In this document: positions 1 through 11,934 of the stretch, in pieces
How the letters are laid out: the number at the start of each line of letters is the position of its first letter
How positions within the stretch are numbered: the stretch's first letter is position 1
DNA from: Pisolithus tinctorius
Lineage: Eukaryota; Basidiomycota; Agaricomycetes; Boletales; Pisolithaceae
Direction: 5' to 3'
NCBI GenBank assembly: GCA_024663395.1
Contig: JANFAH010000021.1
Span: forward strand, 124,001 to 188,000
DNA: 64,000 bases
Translations under genes and position numbers: made by a program
Notes under the pieces: model-generated
What the model saw: only the letters and a program-made list of their open reading frames with translations
Databases searched by the model: none
Told to the model about the DNA's origin: nothing

Positions 1-1069
1 GGTAGCCCTCAGTCCAAACAAAACAGCAAAATATCTCAAAGCAATCCATGAATGGCAAAAATGCCCAGTGCATGTGTTACAAGACATGAAGGAACTCTAT
101 GGCAAATTGCTTCATGTGAGTGCAGCACTGCCTCATGGCAGAGCCTTGTCACACACCAAAGGTGTTGTGGACATGGTTACAGCTGACTCTGCCTAACTTG
201 TTGATGAGTTGTGCACAACACCCATGCCATGCAGATGAAGACTAAAGGCCTCATGTGTAGAAAGACTGCTGGACATTAACAGTCATCCTTCACACAAGAA
301 TGAGTTGTCAGTGCTAAAGAGAAAAGAGGAAGTGAGTTAAGTGTGCATTAAAGGTTTTTAGTGCCTGTGTATGGCATTCCAGTTTTTGTCATATCTCCAC
401 CATTTCCAAAGATATTTGACTCTGCTCTCACACTCGCTTAAAGTGCTCAGCCATGTGATTCTGCCTTCCAAATTTGGAGAGGATCCTCTCACCCTATGCA
501 TTTCTACAGCACTCCATCCATCAGACACTCATTTCACTAAGTCCATCAATCATGGCTGCCTCTTCATCAATCATCTCACTTGTCTCATTTGCCAGAGACA
601 GTGGCTACATATATCTGCCAGGCATTCCCACCAGCTTCTGTCCTGAAGCCCCCTGGTTCATCCCATCATTGTCAGCCCTGTCTCATCCCATGCAGCTTGG
701 TCAGTGTGTTCTCCTTGTCAGTATGACTTCCAGAAGGACATTCTTTGGTCACCTCAGGTCTGTCATTTGCTTAGAAAGGTCTTATGTGGTTGTTTCAGTC
801 TCTCCAGTCCAAGAAGCACATGGATCATTCCTCTCTGCTCCCTGCACCATCTTTATTCCAATCTCATCCATCATTCTTCCTGCATTGTGACAGCTGCAGC
901 ATAATCTACTGTTCTCCAGCCTCCCTGATTGCATCCATGACAAGTATGACATGCATCTTGCCTTTTTACTGCAAGATCCAGCAGAAGACATCCCCCCTCC
1001 TCCTCCTCCATCAGAGCCCCGTTCCTGAAGCTTTTGTTAACTTCACTGAGAGGATGAAAGGGTGGGAGA
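1..1069 (+). pseudogene. Internal 3' part of retroelement G (reverse transcriptase tail and 3' untranslated region)
   Basis: Frame 2 from base 2 to a stop at about 196 reads as the C-terminal side of a retroelement reverse transcriptase/RNase H polyprotein, with the recognisable block KELYGKLLHVSAALPHGRAL; blocks of this kind are common in Agaricomycete retroelements. The rest up to 1069 is non-coding or decayed and ends in a purine run (about 1050-1069, agaggatgaaagggtgggag) that looks like a polypurine tract just before LTR-G. The same sequence recurs at 44424-46792, broken by other LTRs. Element class (DIRS-like or gypsy-like) cannot be decided from this stub. The element is cut by the window edge. 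Confidence 0.55.
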
Positions 1070-2016
1070 TGTGATCACCTATGCTCCCATTGCCCCACAG
1101 ACCCCCAACACCCTAGCCCTTTGATGCCTGACTCATGCCCTTCAATTCTGGAATTAATACTTCCCTATCTGGAAACACTGTCCATCTGTCATGCCATCTT
1201 TGGATCTAGAGATGTCTCCACTGAGATCTGACTTGCATTTCCACCCCCTAATGTGATATCAGTGTGCTTACTCAGTTTCTGATGTTATTTGACTCATTCT
1301 GTGATATTTTGACTATCCTTGACTTGTTCATTGCCAATACTTACCAATCTTCTTTGCTTGCTTACTTTTCATTTCTTGCTTACTCATCATGATTACTCAG
1401 GCCTTACTCATTACTTACCAAGTGTTTGTGCCTTGTTTGTCACAAGCTGCACTCCCCCCACAGTATATAAACCCCCATGTACTTAGCTACACCCTGAGAA
1501 GCAATCCACAAGTGAACCAGAAGTCACTCAGCAGTCAGTTCAGCTCAGCTCAGCACAACTTGTTGTCAACAGTTGAGGCTCATTCAGAAGAGTCTATCTG
1601 TCTTCATTCGTATCATTGGTAGTTGAGGCTGTACAAGGGGTCTATCTGCCATCATTCATTATCTGAAGCTTCATCCACACTTAGTCAGCAAGTTTGCTTA
1701 GTCATCCACTCACTCCTGCATAACTCATCATTGACTTGTGCCAGGAGCACATCCTATCAAGGTCCATTACTCCAGAGTACTTTCAGCTGAACACCTTTAC
1801 CCTGTTCAGCATCCCCCATCCAGTCATCACTCACTTGTCTTCTCCTGCATAACTTGTCATTGACTTGTGCCAGGAGCACCTCCACTTGAAGTCCCCCCCA
1901 CATTAGATTTTCTTCTGCACTCCAGGTTCTGCAGAGGCAAACCACCACTCACCCATTATTTGTCTTTGGTGTTGGTTTTGGTTGGTTTATACCACCTTTC
2001 CACACTTTGACTCACA
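1070..2016 (+). repeat. Long terminal repeat of element G (LTR-G, copy 1)
   Basis: Starts TGTGATCACC directly after the purine tract and ends TTTGACTCACA, so it has TG...CA termini. A TATA box (agtatataaaccccc) lies near 1459. The whole stretch recurs at 46793-48164, where the homology stops at the same end point. About 947 bp. No gene is expected inside; short ORFs here are chance. Confidence 0.7.
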
Positions 2017-2261
2017 GTGCTCACAGTCCATCACCCATGTGCCACCTGGTTCCATTGTCAGCATGCCCAGTTGCCATACCAGCTGTGTACTCCTGCACTC
2101 CATCACACTTGCACCCTTGCAGCTGCTTGCCACCAATATCGCATGCACTCATGCAGCTAGTCATAGGTCAGCCCACTGTACAGTCTCATCCTCCACCAGT
2201 TCTGCCCAGGCCACCACAGCCAGAGACAGTGGACCTCATTGAATTATGACATCACTTAGAA
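2017..2261. other. Unassigned sequence between repeats
   Basis: Follows the end of LTR-G. I see no conserved coding motif or repeat match within the window. Cytosine-rich and nearly without CpG, like its neighbours. Confidence 0.4.
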
Positions 2262-3165
2262 TGGTTGCTTTCATATGCTACAGGAGTTTATCTTTTGGCT
2301 TTTTTCTTTGTTAGTTTTCTTTGTTTCTTAGGTTTTTCTGTTTGTACACATGCTCATCCCCATCCCAAACTGGCAACATCTGTTGCATCAAGGCTGAATC
2401 TCGCTCATTCCTCTGCCACACCTCTCGCTTGTATTCTTGTACTACCTGATGAGAGCTTTCCAGAGAGCCCAAGAATGTTCTGGCACACTCCATGGTTCCA
2501 GAGTTATTCCGCATTTTGTGCATGTGAGGTCTTCTGGCTGTAACTCACATGATTTTGTGCTGGGTCTCTCACTTTTTGGCAGACTGGTACCACTCAATGA
2601 GACCTTTCCAGGGATACCAAGGATGTTTTGGCTCTTGACCAGATCTCTTGCTTTTCGGAATCCTGATGCTACTGTTCAACAGCTTCAGAATGGTACCTTT
2701 TCTGTCATCCTCACTGCAGAACTCATGGCTACATTTGGTTTTTGGTGGATGAGGGTACCCTTGGGCAGATTTATGGATATCTCAGGATTTGAATTGCAGA
2801 TTCTCTCCATTCATTTTGCACTGTGCTCATCAGGTTCCCTTCTACCATTGTGTCTTGTTTTGTGCCATTCTGAGCAGCCATTTTTTGTTGGTGAGTTGTT
2901 GTCTCACCCTCCTCCCACATGGCTTCATATTCTTGTATAGTTGAGCTGCCTTCAAGTTGACTGGGGACAGTCAATATTTCAAGTACCCCTGGGATGTAGG
3001 GAATGTAATTTTCCTACTAGAGCGTTTGTTTTATTTTGTTTGTTTTATTTAGTTGTCATTTTGGGTATTTTTCTGTTAGTGGTACTTAGATTTTTGCTTT
3101 TTGGGTTGCTTAATCAGCCCTACCTAGTACTTGCTGTACTTGGTTTTTTAAAAAACAATAGATGA
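2262..3165 (+). mobile_element. Decayed fragment of element E, inverted relative to the copy at 11584-38000
   Basis: The reverse complement of about 2400-2990 matches 12000-12300 of element E (the block about ccaaaaacc, tacccacaa and the aaaagcgag motifs). At 2975-3000 the sequence agtacccctgggatgtaggg matches the junction between E body and its LTR; 2994-3165 is then LTR-E. Heavily mutated, CpG lost. No ORF is credible. Confidence 0.65.
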
Positions 3166-3500
3166 GTCACCCCAAGATGAGAAGAAGTTCAAGTTGGGTG
3201 TGCCCTGCCCACAGACTGCCATAGAAGTCCTCAGATGTCATCTCCACTCTTTGGTCAGGCTATAGGAGCCCCTCTGGCCATACTCATTCCCTTCAGAATT
3301 CTGCTGTTCTCCCCAACATCTCACTCAAATAATAATCCTTCACCATGAACATGTTATGAATGCAGAGCTTGTGAGTATCATACTGCAGGTGGGTGGTGTC
3401 CACAGAGGTGGCTCAAAATCTATGAGAATATGCTGGACATTCTGAAGTGGAAGTCATACCATCACTTCCTGCCCTGGTAAGTTTCTCATATGGTCGTTTA
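3166..3500. other. Unassigned repeat debris
   Basis: About 330 bases with no motif I can name. The plus-strand reading has scattered stops. Confidence 0.35.
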
Positions 3501-3508
3501 TTGTTGCA

Positions 3509-5440
3509 TCACATATGTCTCACCTTCTTGGTTTGTTCCAGAAACTGCCACAAGTTCATGCCATCAAAGGGAGGATCTGCAGGTTGCATCAAGTAATCCA
3601 CTGTGTCAGACACCATGGAGAGCATACCCTGGGTTGTATGTGCAGTACATGTGGAACCATAGGTGTTATCTAGGCAATCAGGGACTGATGGAATGCTGCA
3701 AGTACAACTGCTGTTGATGTGATGTTCATGGGCAATAGCCACATTGACAAACTCATGAAAGCATATGGTGTGGAACTCATGACTAGTATAATAATCTCCT
3801 CCAATTAAATAACTCATAACTTGTTGATGCAAGACTTCCTGTCTGCCCATCATAGCATTGACCACCTTTGTGAGCAAGTTTCTTTCACACACAGAGGATG
3901 AGGACTCAATGTCATCCATGAAACATTTTTGGTGACTATCAATAGCTGTGTGGATTGCTTGAAGACTGACATGGACTTGGAGGTCATTTTTCATAATGTA
4001 ATTGCTGATATAGTAAGTCAATGCTTTCATGGCTGCCCCAAAGCCAATGAATTTGATGTCCCTATTACATTGCAGAAGAAGTATTACAATATCATTATAA
4101 TTGTTTATATGCAGATGAAATCAATGAAGAAGGATTGACTGAGTTTTGGGGTTGACATAGGACTGCACCTGAACAGACCTGTCAATTCGCATGTGACAAT
4201 TCTTATCACCAGGTTCCTCTCCTGAGCGCAGGTGTTTGAAACAGGTTGGTGTGTGTTCATGCCAATTGCATTCAACAGCCAAGCATCAAACAAAGTTGTT
4301 AAACATGATATCAAATGCACTCCCCTCCATCAGTGCAATCTGAGGTGGCAGTTCCAGACAGGGATCAGGCTCATCTCACTGTCAAATGGGCTTGGAAGAA
4401 CTTGAATCTGTGGTATGAATGTTGTCACATGTGTCCCCCAGAAGCTCACACTTAATAAGATCTTCTAGCCACCAAAAAACTAAAGTCTCAAACCTGTCAT
4501 CAGCCATCATCATCCATTGCAGCCATTCTGGATTAGGATGGCTCTCTATCCACAGCAGGATATGGCAGTGAAGCATACCTCAACCCTGAGCTTCTACTGT
4601 TGCATAGGATCTGGTGCATTTGCCAAACAAACTGATCCCATTATTATATTTCATGATGATGTCCATAAAACCTCAGACAATTACATCAAATGCCTTTGCA
4701 GCAGCCACAGGATGCAATGCAACAAACACTGCATGTTCATACACACCTAGTTGTTGCCATCAGGAAACATCCATACCACCATAGTGAGCAATGAGAATGT
4801 TCATCATGTCATGTGGATTTAAGGTAAGAAAAAAGGCCAGAGTGCCTAGGTGACATGTCAGGGAATGGATCTCATTGTGCTGACATAATTTATATCCATT
4901 GCTACCAGGTAGTGACTGACATATCACATTCAATTCATGGAATAATCATAAAGTCATCCTCTCCTTAACCAAGTTCACTTTTGCTCTTGGTTTTCTTCCA
5001 GTGTCTCTGCCAACATCATTAAGCTTGCCTCCACCTCCCAGACATCATTCATGACAGTGTGATGATGAGCTGAAGATATGCAAAATGCAGAATTCTCACT
5101 TGCTGCTCATTTTTGCAGGATATTCTAGCATATGAAAGGAAATGTTGCATCATGCACAAATGGCAAATCCACTTGTCACAGTAAATTTCTAAGTTGCCAT
5201 TGGAAGGAGATACATTGATCAGGTTGGTGGGCTGGATGATTGAAGTGGCCAATACCTCAAGGATCCAGATGTGGAAACACTGCCATTAGGAGAGCAGGTG
5301 AGTTCTTCTTCATTAACTCTGAACCTGCTTGACTAACTAAAAAGCTTTTGTGATTAAGCACATGGGCCAGTACAACAGCTTTCATGGCATGCCACAAGTG
5401 CTCGGAATGGTTGCCATCCATATATGCAACCATCTCAGTT
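3509..5440 (-). pseudogene. Helitron-like Rep fragment (old copy HLE1, C-proximal part)
   Basis: Minus strand. Order from 5' to 3' of the gene: a block ending PALLMAVFPHLDP (about 5260), the usual opening of a Helitron helitron-like domain; the HUH block MLHCHILLWI (about 4575) with the following WLEDLIKCEL; and the two-tyrosine block ALTYYISNYIMKNDLQVHVSL (about 4020) followed by MSYLIGGDYYTSHEF. Frames are interrupted many times by stops and shifts, and no helicase motifs are present. It belongs to a different Helitron family from the intact element at 27775-37831, whose motifs read GSLHVHMLLWL and FYITTYATK. Confidence 0.8.
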
Positions 5441-5441
5441 A

Positions 5442-7014
5442 CAGTGAGGGACAAAAGCATTGCAATGTTTGTGAGGTGTGACTTGTTGCTGATGTAGCTC
5501 AGGCTATTCTGCACAGATAATCATGATACCTATACCATTGGAAAGGGGTGACTCTAAGCTTTCCAGCACACTAAGGATCAGTCAAAACAAAGCAATACAT
5601 GCTGAGATACACCCTATTCTTTCTGAAAAGTGCATTGCAATGCTTTTGTCCCTGACTGGTGAAATCATGAAATGTGACCTTTTGATGGGATTGCAGGCAT
5701 GGAGGATGGGAAAAAATGATTACATAGTAAACCACATGATCATCCAGATGATTTGTCAGCATGTAAACAATGACAAACATTGGACTTGTACCATTAATCC
5801 TCCCTCTTTTACCACAACTCATGAAATCATCTCTCTAGCTCACATGGTCATTTTCTCAAGGAATTCTTATCAAATACTGGTGGCCACCACAGTTCCATCA
5901 GTATAACATGCTCTCAGAACCATCAGTCCCTTAAAAAACCTGCTGTCAGTCATTTCCTGGACTGTTTCCCCCCCCATGCCTGATGTGTTCTGGGACTAAT
6001 CAGTACTTGGAAGGCTGAAAATGTTATGGAGGTCAATCTGGCACTTCAGAACATGATGTACAAACCAGTCCCCTCTCAACCAATGCATTTCTGGCACAGG
6101 GACAGTGGTATGGAAGTTAGGGCAAGACAAAATCCTCTTTACCCCTGGGTGTCATCAGAAGGATATGCTACTGAACTGCCATAGAGCAGAATCCTGTGCT
6201 TCCATCTGGCCCTGAATATTGCCTTTGGTCACATATGACCAAATAATCCCTCCCCAGTCATCTACAGTTCAGATCAGAGCAAGATCTAGTGAACCCTCTT
6301 ATGGTGCTCAGAGCACAGGGAGGTTTTGTCTCACCCCAACTTCCATACCAGTGTTCCTGTGCCAGAAATGCATTGGTTGAGAGGGGACTGGTTTGTACAT
6401 CATGTTCTGAAGTGCCAGATTGACCTCCATAACATTTTCAGCCTTCCAAGTACTGATTAGTCCCAGAACACATCAGGCATGGGGGGGGAAACAGTCCAGG
6501 AAATGACTGACAGCAGGTTTTTTAAGGGACTGATGGTTCTGAGAGCATGTTATACTGATGGAACTGTGGTGGCCACCAGTATTTGATAAGAATTCCTTGA
6601 GAAAATGACCATGTGAGCTAGAGAGATGATTTCATGAGTTGTGGTAAAAGAGGGAGGATTAATGGTACAAGTCCAATGTTTGTCATTGTTTACATGCTGA
6701 CAAATCATCTGGATGATCATGTGGTTTACTATGTAATCATTTTTTCCCATCCTCCATGCCTGCAATCCCATCAAAAGGTCACATTTCATGATTTCACCAG
6801 TCAGGGACAAAAGCATTGCAATACACTTTTCAGAAAGAATAGGGTGTATCTCAGCATGTATTGCTTTGTTTTGACTGATCCTTAGTGTGCTGGAAAGCTT
6901 AGAGTCACCCCTTTCCAATGGTATAGGTATCATGATTATCTGTGCAGAATAGCCTGAGCTACATCAGCAACAAGTCACACCTCACAAACATTGCAACGCT
7001 TTTGTCCCTCACTG
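5442..7014. mobile_element. Palindromic Tc1/mariner-like foldback insertion
   Basis: Two arms of about 690 bp (5442-about 6137 and about 6328-7014) are inverted copies of each other around a 190-bp spacer; both arms give nearly the same 127-residue translation on opposite strands. The outer ends read CAGTGAGGGACAAAAGC and its reverse complement and are flanked by TA on both sides (5440-5441 and 7015-7016), the target duplication of Tc1/mariner elements. Each arm also holds an inner inverted copy of the end motif (about 5643-5666). No transposase motif was recognised. It interrupts the HLE1 reading frame. Confidence 0.7.
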
Positions 7015-7872
7015 TACAAGATCAGATGCCAACATAGACCAATCAACACAAGTGTCAGCATTGGCTGTCTCATCCTCATCCCAAAGATGGGTAATCTCTA
7101 TACCCTGCAAAACCCCTACATCATCACTACCATTCACCAATGATGCCAGATTTTTGGGACTAAATGTAATGCCCCTCTTCATATACCATTCATTGTTAGA
7201 GGTTAACCATTCAATAATACATTGAACTCTTGACTTGCTGACAAGCACCAGAGGAAATTTTCACAACACATCTGCACTTGGCCAAAATGCACCACTAGCA
7301 AACACTACACAAACAGCCCCTCACAGATCACTCTGTGTTGGTGGAAGAACATTTGACAATGCAGATGGATCCTGGGGTGAAAGAGTGACATTCCCTCTGC
7401 TAAACCATTGAGATGCTTCTTCAGGAACTTGTCCACCTCAAATGCTTTTCATTTGATAATGATGAGTGACAACTGTGGCTCAACATGCAGCCACAAGCAT
7501 AAGCTCCAATGCCCTCACCATATGGATACATTCCCAAACATTGTGCAGTAACTCATCAAGACTGTAATACTGAAAGTTGGCAATGGCATCCTTTGGTTGC
7601 CAGGGTGTTCTTCCTGTTAATGCCTTCTGACAAGTCATGCACATCCATATCTCAGCAACATTGGACAAGCAATGCATCACACAGGAGCAAAGAATTGCTC
7701 CAGAATATCTTTCTACTATATTGTATGTCTTTGGGTGACATCCAGCAAGCAACCAGTCATTCCTTAGTACAGAAAGGATTTGTATAGAAGGATGAATATC
7801 TGAAAGGTCACTATGCAGAAACATTTGTGTGCAGACAGTGCAAACATCCTCCACAAGTTTATGCAGTGACAT
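7009..7872 (-). pseudogene. Helitron-like Rep N-terminal region (HLE1, part 2)
   Basis: Minus strand. Contains EDVCTVCTQMFLHSDLSD, then RNDWLLAGCHPKTYNIVERY with a CxxC further on (MCMTCQKALTG) and YSLDELLHNVWECIHMVRALEL. These match in order the Cys-rich N-terminal region and the leucine-rich stretch that precede the Rep domain in fungal Helitron proteins. At 7248-7009 the block VQCIIEWLTSNNEWYMKRG corresponds to the region between that domain and Rep. Stops and shifts make it non-functional. The palindrome at 5442-7014 separates it from the rest. Confidence 0.7.
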
Positions 7873-8700
7873 ATGGTCCTGCCAATCCCAAACAATGTCT
7901 AGTTTTTTGCTCTGTGATCTAATAGGGGGATAAATTCATGGCTCCTCATCTCCCATCATTATTGTCTGTTCTTGTCAAGCCTGTGTGACACTTCTCTGCA
8001 TGGCTTTAGCATCCACAATACTGCTCTCCAGTGAAGTAGCTGCTTGCAATACAGGGGTGAGACATTTCCCCCACTGGGGATTTTTTAACTGTTGAAACAC
8101 ATATAATAACACCATTGTACATGTAACAGTACATTCATGACCATGGAGGGCACCCACACACCTCTGACAGTGCAGGCAATCATGCAGAACCACATTATGG
8201 TGCTTCACAATGGATCTTAGATCCTTCACCACTAAGAAGGGGTACTGTTCCACAAACTCCTGAACAGAGTTTGCATGACAGACCAACAGAGACCCTCTAG
8301 GGTACAGTGACCCCTCACTGAAATCAAACTGCACAGTCACACACTTGAGCATGTACTCTTGCTGAATAAACTCATAACTGATAGCAGTGTCATCACCATC
8401 CCCAGCAACATCAATATACAAGCAGCACATGCTACTGTCCATGAAAATGCACAATCAATGATGTGCATCCAAGTTGTTAGAGGCATGACATTTCATGACA
8501 TCATGCTTGCAAACCCCAAATCCAAATCCTGTCCCCACCCAAACCCACATGAGCAGAGTTAATGTCCCTAAATGCCTGAATGATTGTTGGTGACAAAGAA
8601 TTTACAGACCTGGCCTGATGACATCCAGAAATAATTAGAGCCTGCATGGCAGGACTTGTACAGTGTAGACTCAAGTGCAGAGATACAATGAAAGAAAAGA
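7873..8700 (-). pseudogene. Helitron-like N-terminal module (HLE1, part 1)
   Basis: A 159-residue open stretch (8454-7975, minus) with SLYPRGSLLVCHANSVQEF and a Cys/His cluster HDCLHCQRCVGALHGHEC. The same module occurs, more damaged, at 55672-55968 next to a second copy of the C..C block at 48460-48605, so it is part of the same old element. The Cys/His cluster resembles a zinc-binding site; function unknown. The stretch 8455-8700 has no further recognisable coding. Confidence 0.6.
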
Positions 8701-8727
8701 CACTACTGTGGTAAAGAGAAAGAAAAT

Positions 8728-9548
8728 CTACCCAATGAAAACATGATCAGGGTCATCTTCACCTTCTGCATCAAGATCAAGCAGTTGGTGAAGCTTGAAA
8801 TCATCATCTAAGCCTCTAAGGGCCACTTCATAAAATGACCCAAGCCAAGATTCTGCTTGAGAGTAATCCAAAAGTGCTTCAATTGGTATTTTGGTGAATT
8901 GCTGTTCATTAGTAGTGGGACTCTCCATTGATGAGGACTCCACTTCCTCCTCCTCAACTCCCTGAATGAGAACAGCAGCAGCCTGCTCAATTCCTTGCCT
9001 GTTCACAGCTGACAGGGGACTTTCTCCACTTCCTCTGAGAGTGGGTTGTGATTCTCCTGCTGTGCTGGCTCCTGTAGGTTCTTCAGCATACTGATGTTTG
9101 AGCCACTTCTTGACAACTTGATCACATGCATGTTCTTCCTGCACATACATCTTGAGTTCAGCAAGGGCAGTGAGATTTTCAGTCAATAAATGATTCTGCC
9201 ATTTTGTCAGGATCCCCCCAAACATGCTGAAGAGCCATTCACAGGATGCTGAGTTTGGACAGAGGGATAACAGTCACTTTGCAATCCTGTGTAGTGGTTG
9301 AAGATCAGCACCAGGGTGTGATGATCCATTCCACACTTCCAGGGAATCAACTGGAGTATGCTAGCATTGACATGAGATAAGTTTTCAACCACACAGTTTT
9401 GGGCTCACTTACCATCTGTTGAGCATGAGCTAGCAATGCATTTTTGAAGACCTCCATGAATGCAAAATCACCAAAGCATCCCAGATAATGGTCCAAGTCT
9501 GTGAGAAGTTCCACTGGAGCCTCTCCACCATAAAAGTGAAGCCACAAG
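8728..9548 (-). pseudogene. hAT-family transposase, C-terminal dimerisation region
   Basis: Minus strand. The hallmark hAT dimerisation motif is readable as LCPNSASCEWLFSMFGGILT at about 9265-9206, followed by KWQNHLLTENLTALAELKMY and a long acidic tail (to 8728). An upstream piece (about 9553-9347) carries WLHFYGGEAPVELLTDLDHY, also in the expected order. The Arg usually seen before LFS is Trp here (CGG to TGG would explain it). Fragment only, with frame breaks; no N-terminal BED finger or catalytic core is seen. Its upstream side is cut by the LTR that begins at 9549. Confidence 0.8.
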
Positions 9549-9917
9549 TGCAATGAGACCTAACAACAGGGTTTGTTGTAGGCTCACACCAAGAACCAAA
9601 AGAAGAAAGAAGAAGAGAAGAGAAGATGACTTAGAAGCAGGTGGCTTTAGATCTTGTAGACCCAAATTAACTAGCTTGGAGCTAGTCTGGGGATTGAGCA
9701 ATGGTACTTATACTATGGCACATGTGGTAATGGTGAGGCATACACAAGGTCTGTGACATCATAGTGGAACAGAATGTACTAGAAGGGAGGAATGTGGTAG
9801 CAGTGAGGTGAGGCCTAGACTGGAGTGTGGACTGAGTCTGAGAAGATAAGATAAGACAAGAGATTAGATAAGATGAAAAGGAGAAAAGAGAAAAGGAAAA
9901 GTGTACATATCATAACA
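9549..9917 (-). repeat. LTR-A, 3' LTR of element A1 (minus orientation)
   Basis: Plus-strand reading runs from TGCAATGAGACC to ATATCATAACA and aligns with the reverse complement of the A2 LTRs at 16280-16660 and 21725-22104. The base after it continues into the purine tract and chromodomain end of a gypsy polyprotein, so it is a 3' LTR, not a solo LTR. CpG sites present in A2 are TG or CA here, indicating age. Confidence 0.85.
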
Positions 9918-10300
9918 CTATCCCCTCCTTAGAAATTGACTTCCAGGTGATTAAAGGTAGGGACAATGTCAGTGAAGTTCTCAAGGGGGCAAAAGAGGGA
10001 GTTGAAAAGGGAGGAGTCTGTGCCATGGAGTTTTCAAGGAGCAGAGGGGTGATGGCAGTAGAAGTCCTTAATGGTGGTAGGGGCAGTCTTTAAGGCAGAC
10101 TTGGGCTCTGAAGTGCAGTCCTCTTCATGGTACCCCTTCCAGTGGACCAGGTACTTGAGCCTGTTTCATTTGAGGTGGGAGTCAGCAATGTGGTCTACCT
10201 CAAACTCCTCATCCCCTTTATGGCTGACCACCAGTCCAGAATGAGTAATGGTCTGTCCTTCCAATGGGCCCCTGTATGGTTTAACCCATGAGACATTCAC
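9918..10300 (-). pseudogene. Element A1: chromodomain end of gypsy polyprotein (part 1)
   Basis: Minus strand, homologous to the A2 protein C terminus: DEEFEVDHIADSHLK, a stop, then NRLKYLVHWKGYHEEDCTSE. It contains the aromatic chromodomain core YLVHWKGY. A purine tract (minus-strand AAGGAGGGGATAG) sits at 9918-9932. The frame stops at 10300, where element D is inserted; the next part of the same frame reappears at 44201. Confidence 0.85.
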
Positions 10301-11034
10301 TGTCATGACCATGCATTCATCCTGCATCATCACTAACTCCACACCCTTTTCCGCTGGTCATTTGCTCACTCTGCACCAACTCCACCCACCTTCTGTCATC
10401 TACGAACCATCTCTGCTCTGACTGCTGTTGGACTTGTGTTGCTCTCCTACTGGACTGGGCAGACTGTTCTCTGAGGGGTCATGTGACTACCTTCAGACTT
10501 CTCCCTGACAGCACACAGTCAGGTACTCCGCAGTGTGTGCACCACATGGTCCAGTGCCTGGACTGTTTCCTTTTCTGGATGTTCTATGTTACCTGCTCAT
10601 ATGTCCTCTGTCTACCCTTCATTTGTCATCTGGGAAGTTTTACTTGAAAATTTATGAGTCTCTGTATGTCAGTTCCGATTCCAGTTACTGTACCTCAGTA
10701 GTAGTATAAAAGCATGTATCATACTCCACCATTCCTCAGTATGAATATCAACTTAGTTCCTACTCCTTCTGTCTTCAACTTCTGCCTGTCAGAGTTATCT
10801 CCAACTCTCTGTCTGTACTCTCCCTCCAAAATATGAGGGCTGAGATCATGCAAGGGGGTAGCGCATGAGCTAAACCCAATGCCCTCACTCCACTCTGCCT
10901 TTGCCTCAGCAGACTTTGTTCCTGCCAACACCCCACTAGTCGGAGTTCTGCTCTCTTGTGTTGGACTTGCTTCTGAACCCTTCTCTAGACCTTATATAGT
11001 GTTGGAGTTGGTTGGAGTAGGCCTGGACTTGACA
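10301..11034 (+). repeat. 5' LTR of element D
   Basis: 734 bp, TG...CA. TATA box tataaa at 10705-10710; predicted transcription start at 10738 (the first base of AGTATGAATAT, see primer-binding site). Differs from the 3' LTR by many changes that are mainly CG/TG/CA exchanges, for example ACCATG against ACTGTG at the start. Confidence 0.9.
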
Positions 11035-11036
11035 GT

Positions 11037-11047
11037 ATATTCATACT
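11037..11047 (+). promoter_or_regulatory. Self-priming primer-binding site of element D
   Basis: The 11 bases ATATTCATACT, starting 2 nt after the LTR, are the exact reverse complement of AGTATGAATAT at 10738-10748 in the LTR, 33 nt past the TATA box. In Tf1-type elements the first 11 nt of the mRNA fold back onto such a site and prime reverse transcription. The role is inferred from spacing and complementarity. Confidence 0.75.
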
Positions 11048-11095
11048 CACACTTGTACAATCTCATTTTCTGTCTTCTGAAAAACTTACACCATT

Positions 11096-11583
11096 ATGAG
11101 AACTCAAGCTCAATCTCAAAGAGAGGTCGCTGAGAACCTCGCTGTAGCACTAGCTAATCCATGTTGACTCCCTTCCATCGTTGAACAGTTCCAATCTTTC
11201 TCCACTCAATGCCACTCTCACACTGAAGGCAAAAGCACTTTGCAAGCTGGTCACTCTGACCTCCACCCAACAACCTTCCATACTCCATCTCCTCATAATC
11301 AAGATGATGGACCCAACCTCGACCCTGATTATCCTGATGGTGATCCTGATGGCAGGGGCAGCAGTGATGGGGATATCCCCAAAGACCTGGCTGAGCCACC
11401 AGAGGATCCCCTTGTAGCTCTTGCTAGAGCTGTCCATGTGCTTGTGCAGTCTAGTTCATGCACTGGGGACTCCACTCCGAAAACCAAGGTCTGCAAGCCT
11501 GACACCTTCGACAGCTCCAACCCTAAGAAACTCCATGAGTTCCTTGTTCAATGCGAGCTGAACTTCCAAGACTGCCCTCGCAC
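11096..11583 (+). pseudogene. Element D gag, N-terminal part
   Basis: Opens with ATG at 11096 (MRTQAQSQREVAENLAVALA), hits TGA at 11165 (would be CGA, Arg), and continues in the same frame through a Pro/Asp-rich stretch to KKLHEFLVQCELNFQDCP, a typical fungal Gag capsid start. It ends at 11583 where element E is inserted after the target copy GCAC. The frame resumes exactly at 38005. Confidence 0.8.
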
Positions 11584-11934
11584 TGTAGGAAATTGAGAAA
11601 TAAGAGAGAGGTTGAGGGGTAGGGTGAAATCTGAGGGGAGAGAGTAGGCCAAAAGGGGCTTCTATAGCCTGGGACTGGATCCTGGTAGTCGTCTGAGGGC
11701 TTCTATGGCTGTCTGGATGCAGGGAAATGACCTGCTCGATTTCATCTCTCGTCTGTGGTATCTCGTCTATTATTTCTAAAGGAAAAAACCATACACAAGT
11801 AGCACTACTGCTGACTAAGCAACCAAAAATGCGAAATCTAAGTGCAACTCATAGAAAAAAGTATCTAGAATGAAAATGAAGTAAAACAAGCAAAATAAGG
11901 CAATTCCCCTGGTAGGGAAATTGCATTCCCTACA
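11584..11934 (-). repeat. 3' LTR of element E
   Basis: 351 bp, uninterrupted. Differs from the split right LTR by four substitutions: three at CpG (TCG against TTG or TCA) and one A/G. Its intact sequence ctcg/tctatt (about 11766) reveals the empty site of the Helitron in the other LTR. Confidence 0.9.

Noticed and set aside
5523..6933. The same 127-residue ORF on opposite strands at 5523 and 6550 looked like a duplicated gene
   Set aside because: It is the two arms of the palindrome; the frame has no recognisable domain and the arms are symmetric for every reading frame.
9553..9756. ORFs inside LTR-A copies (Arg/Lys-rich)
   Set aside because: They arise from the conserved LTR sequence and repeat in all copies; LTRs do not encode protein here.
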